Below are positions 63,126 through 64,000 of a stretch of 64,000 bases of DNA, in pieces. This DNA is from JAVVHH01 sp964613945 (GTDB lineage Bacteria > Pseudomonadota > Alphaproteobacteria > Acetobacterales > Acetobacteraceae), in NCBI GenBank assembly GCA_964613945.1, contig CAZTJC010000018.1:1-64000 (forward strand). Direction: 5' to 3'. The position numbers were made by a program, and so were the translations under genes. Numbering within the stretch: the first letter of the stretch is position 1; each line of letters opens with the position of its first letter. The notes under the pieces are model-generated. The model made no database searches. It saw nothing but the letters and a program-made list of their open reading frames with translations, and was not told the origin of the DNA.

Positions 63126-63249
63126 GTCCAAGGTATGGTTCTGTTGTGGGTGGCGCGTGTAGCGCCGTCCGGTGAGTGTGTTGTGTATGTGTGTGGGTTG
63201 GATGAGTGCTGTGGAGGCTATATTCCGTGATCCTTTTGAGGGGTTGTCA

Positions 63250-64000
<751 letters not shown>

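Overview
The window is about 70% G+C by eye and reads as a chromosome section of an alphaproteobacterium, most likely Rhodospirillales/Acetobacteraceae-like. Support: the rRNA operon at the right edge ends in the alphaproteobacterial order 23S-5S-tRNA-fMet, coding density is high with many 4-bp ATGA overlaps, and the gene families fit. Taxonomy below class is inference. Two runs of 100 N (2448-2547, 3736-3835) are scaffold gaps, so the 1.2 kb between them is a separate contig whose order and orientation are unproven.

Left part (1-17.4 kb): the end of a 2-keto-3-deoxygluconate permease gene; a copper/cytochrome-oxidase maturation set (SCO, CopD-cytochrome c fusion, DUF2946, PCuAC, CopC); an SDR with unusual active-site residues; a TIGR02466 oxygenase; a PEP-CTERM protein; a membrane spermidine-synthase-like protein; a secreted PHP-domain protein; a PpiC-like protein followed by three HupE/UreJ-type membrane genes; a secreted trypsin-like protease; a 2-hydroxyacid dehydrogenase; and an alpha/beta hydrolase.

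17.4-30.6 kb is a minus-strand envelope operon: a 1,804-residue secreted protein with an LprI-like head, a 1,892-residue alpha-2-macroglobulin whose thioester cysteine is a glycine, and penicillin-binding protein 1C. Divergent from it, 30.8-44.0 kb is a complete-looking but rearranged Pel exopolysaccharide operon. PelB is split into a beta-barrel protein (first gene) and a TPR protein (last gene). PelA is split into a glycoside hydrolase and a deacetylase. PelD, PelE, PelF and PelG are present and pelC is absent. PelD keeps an RxxD c-di-GMP site, so post-translational control by c-di-GMP is likely.

44.2-57.0 kb is ordinary accessory metabolism: D-amino-acid dehydrogenase, aldo/keto reductase, M16 peptidase, WrbA, a CopD-like membrane protein and an AtuA-type (DUF1446) catabolic operon with a CitMHS transporter.

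57.1-62.9 kb is a lower-G+C segment flanked by imperfect direct repeats of about 80 bp that begin in the last bases of tRNA-fMet. It encodes a DyP-type peroxidase, a translationally coupled four-helix membrane partner, a 73-residue orphan and a BTAD/TPR regulator. It is the best candidate in the window for an undescribed mobile or recently acquired system. The window ends inside 23S rRNA.
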